A stretch of 64,000 nucleotides of DNA from Heterohyrax brucei (taxonomy: Eukaryota > Chordata > Mammalia > Hyracoidea > Procaviidae). Below, piece by piece: positions 60,733 to 64,000 of this stretch; positions within the stretch are counted from its first letter, which is position 1, and each line of letters opens with the position of its first letter. Made by a program: the position numbers and the translations under genes. Below the pieces are notes generated by a model that saw nothing but the letters and a program-made list of their open reading frames with translations, had not been told where the DNA came from and searched no databases. Where the stretch lies: positions 18,263,431-18,327,430 of the forward strand of contig CM053146.1 in the NCBI GenBank assembly GCA_028571685.1, in the 5' to 3' direction.

Positions 60733-61791
60733 TGCTGTTTTCACAGTGCTAAGTACTCCCAACTCTATCAACAATGTAGGTTTTACCAGTTTTCTAAGTC
60801 TCTCTTATTTTCTTGTACTTATACTTGGAATTCTCTGTGTAAACCTCTGTAACTTTTCTAGGTAGATAAATCACTGTGTACTTTCTCTTGTTTCTATCTG
60901 TTACCAATCTTGAGAAACTCATACATTCTCTGTTCACTGTTTCACGGACTTAGAGAACGAAATTTCTATCGGCGAAAGTGCTGTTTTCACAGTGCTAAGT
61001 ACTCCCAACTCTATCCACAATGTAGGTTTTACCAGTTTTCTAAGTCTCTCTGATTTACTTGTACTTATACTTGGAATTCTCTGTGTAAACCTCTGTAACT
61101 ATTCTAGGTAGATGAATCACTGTGTACTTTCTCTTGTTTCTATCTGTTACCAATCTTGAGAAACTCATAAATTCTGTCTTCACTGTTTCACAGACTTAGA
61201 GAAGTAGATTTCTTTCGGCGAAAGTGCTGTTTTCACAGTGCTAAGTACTCCCAACTCTATCCACAATGTAGTTTTTACCAGTTTTCTAAGTCTCTCTTAT
61301 TTTCTTGTACTTATACTTGGAATTCTCTGCGTAAACTTCTGTAACTTCTCTAGATAGATGATTCACTGTGTACTTTCTCTTGTTTCTATCTGTTACCAAT
61401 CCTGAGAAACTCATACATTCTCTGTTCACTGTTTCCCAGTCTTAGAGAAGTAGATTTCTTTCTGCGAAAGTGCTGTTTTCACAGTGCTAAGTACTCCCAA
61501 CTCTATCCACAATGTAGGTTTTACCAGTTTTCTAAGTCTCCCTTATTTTCTTGTACTGATACATGGAATTCTCTGTGTAAACTTCTGTAACTTCTCTAGG
61601 TAGATGAATCACTGTGTACTTTCTCTTTTTTCCATCTGTTACTAATCTTGAGAAACTCATACATTCTCTGTTCACTGTTTCTCAGTCTTAGAAAAGTAGA
61701 TTTCTTTCTGCGAAAGTGCTGTTTTCACTGTGCTTAGTACTCCCAACTCTATCCACAATGTAAGTTTTACCAGTTTTCTAAGTCTCTCTTA
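60723..61791 (+). repeat. Monomers between the gamma flank and the 61.8-kb block
   Basis: About four monomers: the right part of 60,664; 60,910, an H form with TTTCTATCGGCG and GATTTACTTG; 61,156 with CATAAATTCTG; and 61,402 and 61,648, P forms. The order H with CTATCGGCG then CATAAATTC also occurs at 31,661-32,151 and 46,895-47,385, so it is another recurring pair. No genes are seen. Confidence 0.72.
60731..60750 (+). other. Conserved core AGTGCTGTTTTCACAGTGCT (representative)
   Basis: This 20-bp stretch is among the least variable parts of the monomer. It has a direct repeat AGTGCT at both ends and a short hairpin potential (CTGT, loop TTTC, ACAG; an RNA could extend this with two G-U pairs). 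The commonest variants are CACTGTGCTTAG and CGCAGTGCTAAG. It lies next to the dyad and overlaps the intervals where several exchanges between monomers can be mapped. Confidence 0.55.
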
Positions 61792-62181
61792 TTTTCTTGT
61801 ACTTATGCATGGAATTCTCTCGGTAAAATTATGTAACTTCTCTAGGTAGATGAATCAGTGTGTACTTTCTCTTGTTTCTATCTGTTACCAATCATGAGAA
61901 ACTCATACATTCACTGTTCACTGTTTCCCAGTCTTAGAGAAGTAGATTTCTTTCGACGAAACTGTTGTTTTCACAGTGCTAAGTACTCCGAACTCTATCA
62001 ACAATGTAGGTTTTACCAGTTTTCTAAGTCTCTCTTATTTTCTTGTACTTATACTTGGAATTCTCTGTGTAAACTTCTGTAACTTTTGTAGGTAGATGAA
62101 TGACTGTGTACTTTCTCTTGTTTCTATCTGTTAGCAATCTGGAGAAACTCATACATTCTCTGTTCACTGTTTCACGGACTT
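61792..62181 (+). repeat. Short block, partner of 50.5-50.9 kb
   Basis: This is the match to 50,480-50,870 at offset 11,311-11,312. It ends inside the monomer at 62,140, which continues as H type (TTTCACGG) while the partner at 50,829 continues as P type (TTTCCCAG). The switch therefore lies left of the P/H block. Confidence 0.75.
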
Positions 62182-63148
62182 AGAGAACGAAATTTGTTTC
62201 GGCGAAAGTGCTGTTTTCACAGTGCTAAGTACTCCCAACTCTATCAAAAATGTAGGTTTTACCAGTTTTCTAAGTCTCTCTTATTTTCTTGTACTTATAC
62301 TTGGAATTCTCTGTGTAAACCTCTGTAACTTTTCTAGGTAGATGAATCACTGTGTACTTTCTCTTGTTTCTATCTTTTACCAATCTTGAGAAACTCATAC
62401 ATTCTCTGTTCACTGTTTCCCAGACTTAGAGAAGTAGATTTCTTTCGGCGAACGTGCTGTTTTCACAGTGCTAAGTACTCCCAACTCGATCAACAATGTA
62501 GGTTTTACCAGGTTTCTAAGTCTCTCTTATTTTCTTGTATTGATACATGGAATTCTCTGTGTAAACTTCTGTAACTTCTCTAGGTACATGAATCAGTGTG
62601 TACTTTCTCTTGTTTCTATCTGTTACCAATCATGAGAAACTCATACATTCACTGTTCGCTGTTTCCCAGTCTTAGAGAAGTAGATTTCTTTCGACGAAAC
62701 TGCTGTTTTCACAGTGCTAAGTAGTCCCAACTCTATCAACAATGTAGTTTTTACCAGTTTTCTAAGTCTCTTTTATTTTCTTGTACTTGGAATTCTCTGT
62801 GTAAACCTCTGTAACTTTTGTAGGTAGATGAATCACTGTGTACTTTCTCTTGTTTCTATCTGTTACCAATCTTTAGAAACTCATACATTCTCTGTTCACT
62901 GTTTCACGGACTTAGAGAACGAAATTTCTTTCGGCAAAAGTGCTGTTTTCACAGTGCTAAGTTCTCCCAACTCTATTCACAATGTAGGTTTTCCCAGTGT
63001 TCTAAGTCTCTCTTATTTTCTTGTACTTATACTTGGAATTCTCTGTGTAAACCTCTGTAACTTTTCTAGATAGATGAATCCCTGTGTACTTTCTCTTGTT
63101 TCTATCTGTTACCAATCTTGAGAAACTCATACATTCTCTGTTCACTGT
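62182..63148 (+). repeat. Four-monomer stretch absent from the 50.9-kb copy
   Basis: Monomers 62,140 (right part), 62,386, 62,632 and 62,872 separate two blocks that are adjacent near 50,870. The monomer at 62,632 is 240 bp, with a six-base loss between TACTT direct repeats (GTACTTGGAATTC). The monomer at 62,872 has CTTTAGAAACTC as its anchor and CCCAGTGTTC in the middle. No genes are seen. Confidence 0.72.
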
Positions 63149-64000
63149 TTCCCAGTCTTAGAGAAGTAGATTTCTTTCTGCAAAAGTGCTGTTTACCCAG
63201 TGCTAAGTACTCCCAACTCTATCAACAATGTAGGTTTTACCAGTTTTCTAAGTCTCTCTTATTTTATTGTACTTAAGCTTGGAATTCTCTGTGTAAACTT
63301 CTGTAACTTTTCTAGGTAGGTGAATCACTGTGTACTTTCTCTTGTTTCTACCTGTTACCAATCTTGAGAAACTCATACATTCTCTGTTCACTGTTTCACG
63401 GACTTAGAGAACTAAATTTCTTCGGCAAAAGTGCTGTTTTCACAGTGCTAAGTACTCCCAACTCTATCAACAATGTAGGTTTTACCAGTTTTCTAAGTCT
63501 CTCTTATTTTCTTGTACTTATACTTGGAATTCTCTGTGTAAACCTCTGTAACTTTTCTAGGTAGATGAATCACTGTGTACTTTCTCTTGTTTCTATCTGT
63601 TACCAATCTTGAGAAACTCAGACATTCTCTGATCACTGTTTCCCAGTCTTAGAGAAGTAGATTTCTTTCTGCGAAAGTGCTGTTTTCACAGTGCTAAATA
63701 CTCCCAACTCTATCCACAATGTAGGTTTTACCAGTTTTCTAAGTCTCTCTTATTTTCTTGTACTGATACATGGAATTCTCTGTGTAAACTTCTGTAACTT
63801 CTCTATGTAGATGAATCACTGTGTACTTTCTCTTTTTTCTATCTATTACCAATCTTGAGAAACTCATACGTACTCTGTTAACTGTTTCCCACTCTTAGAG
63901 AAGTAGATTTCTTTCTGTGAAAGTGCTGTTTTCACAGTGCTAAGTACTCCCAAATCTATCCACATTGTAGGTTTTACCAGTTTTCTAAGTCTTTTTTATT
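63149..64000 (+). repeat. Block at window end, partner of 50.9-51.7 kb
   Basis: This is the match to 50,860-51,711 at offset 12,289 (50 monomers), with only a few differences noticed (TGCAAAAG for TGCGAAAG near 63,180). The identity continues to the last base, so the next sequence outside the window is predicted to be a CCTCGTAAC-type end as at 51,712-51,770. Confidence 0.82.

Larger units (their letters stand above)
60664..60909 (+). repeat. Reference P-type monomer (246 bp)
   Basis: This copy is close to the commonest form. It starts at the TTGAGAAACTC anchor, then carries the P block CCCAGTCTTAGAGAAGTAGA, the dyad TTTCGGCGAAA (60,721-60,731), the conserved core AGTGCTGTTTTCACAGTGCT (60,731-60,750), a ScaI site AGTACT (60,752-60,757), a T-tract-rich middle, an EcoRI site GAATTC (60,828-60,833), and a stop-rich stretch after CTCTGTAACTTTTC. 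Compared with most P copies it has GGTCAC for GTTCAC and GATAAA for GATGAA. P-type monomers form the majority of the array. Confidence 0.9.
1..64000 (+). repeat. Satellite DNA array, 246-bp monomer, head to tail
   Basis: The whole window is one tandem repeat. The anchor TTGAGAAACTC (or close variants) recurs about every 246 bp from 200 to 63,855, giving 259 complete monomers and two partial ones. All lie in the same orientation. Most monomers are 246 bp; others are 238-245 bp, and one interval is 255 bp. A hand count of a consensus-like monomer gives T 101, A 56, C 53, G 36, so the + strand is pyrimidine-rich and GC is about 36%. No interruption, transposon or unique sequence was seen. Arrays of this size and purity are typical of eukaryotic heterochromatin; a centromeric role is possible but unproven. 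The family is not one I recognise. Confidence 0.97.

Noticed and set aside
60720-60736. A true CENP-B box
   Set aside because: TTCG and the spaced A are present, but the CGGG half is absent on both strands, so only a partial resemblance is claimed.
60731-60750. Hairpin CTGT-TTTC-ACAG as a transcription terminator or structured RNA
   Set aside because: The perfect stem is only four base pairs and is extended only by G-U pairs; too weak to call by itself.
60664-60909. The monomer as an old duplication of a half-size unit
   Set aside because: TTACCAATC and TTACCAGTT with following bases match at about 13 of 20 positions, but the spacing (about 118 and 128 bp) is uneven and the rest of the halves do not align by eye.
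200-63564. Over a hundred short open frames of 62-99 codons on the + strand as a tandem gene family
   Set aside because: They recur at the satellite period, mostly start with TTG or GTG, end in the shared stop-rich stretch, are shifted by one-base losses in some monomers, and show no domain I recognise. They follow from a repeat length divisible by three.
1-64000. CRISPR array
   Set aside because: The repeat is contiguous at 246 bp with no unique spacers; variation is spread within the unit.
1-64000. Transposon or retroelement, including terminal repeats or integrase-like frames
   Set aside because: No unique internal sequence, no terminal inverted repeats and no break in the 246-bp phase were seen.
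1-64000. rRNA, 5S or tRNA tandem genes
   Set aside because: The monomer has no tRNA cloverleaf boxes and no recognisable 5S or other rRNA sequence; pyrimidine-rich low-GC sequence does not fit.
1-64000. Telomeric repeats or a subtelomeric edge
   Set aside because: No short telomere-type repeats were seen anywhere in the window.

Overview
The window holds one thing: a tandem satellite DNA array with a monomer of about 246 bp, running head to tail in one orientation from base 1 to base 64,000. I count 259 complete monomers in the frame set by the conserved TTGAGAAACTC anchor (first anchor at 200, last at 63,855), plus a partial monomer at each end. I see no unique sequence, inversion, transposon, RNA gene or credible protein-coding gene. 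A hand count of a consensus-like monomer gives about 36% GC. This suggests heterochromatin of a eukaryotic nuclear genome, possibly (peri)centromeric or subtelomeric. I do not recognise the family and cannot name the organism.

There are two main monomer types: P, with CCCAGTCTTAGAGAAGTAGA, and H, with CACGGACTTAGAGAAC. Several marked sub-types also occur: a 245-bp type with a run of seven T, a 245-bp type ending CCTCGTAAC, a type with CGGTAAAATTATG, and a type with AflII and HindIII sites. The order of types is not one fixed higher-order repeat. It is a mosaic of block duplications whose spacings are whole numbers of monomers (3, 5, 8, 14, 15, 16, 17, 23, 24, 27, 35, 42, 46, 50 and more).

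Layout. 1-1,980: lead-in monomers. About 1,981-13,521: a tandem duplication of a 24-monomer unit; the second copy gained 3 monomers and lost 4. 13.5-20.0 kb: shorter blocks shared with the left part, plus a 3-monomer repeat. About 20.0-27.9 kb: two nearly identical 16-monomer units. 27.9-47.4 kb: more divergent monomers with fewer and shorter recent duplications. 47.4-64.0 kb: a young, nested set of duplications in 8-, 12- and 15-monomer versions, with flanks that are repeated again up to the window end.

The most informative features are chimeric monomers at 7,813, 12,722, 48,124 and 55,992. Each joins the left part of one monomer variant to the right part of another. Diagnostic variants map the exchange to short intervals, and three of the four overlap in the same 17-bp stretch, which covers the right arm of a TTTCGGCGAAA dyad and the start of the conserved core. 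The short open reading frames (about 62 codons per monomer) follow from the monomer length being divisible by three and are not annotated as genes.
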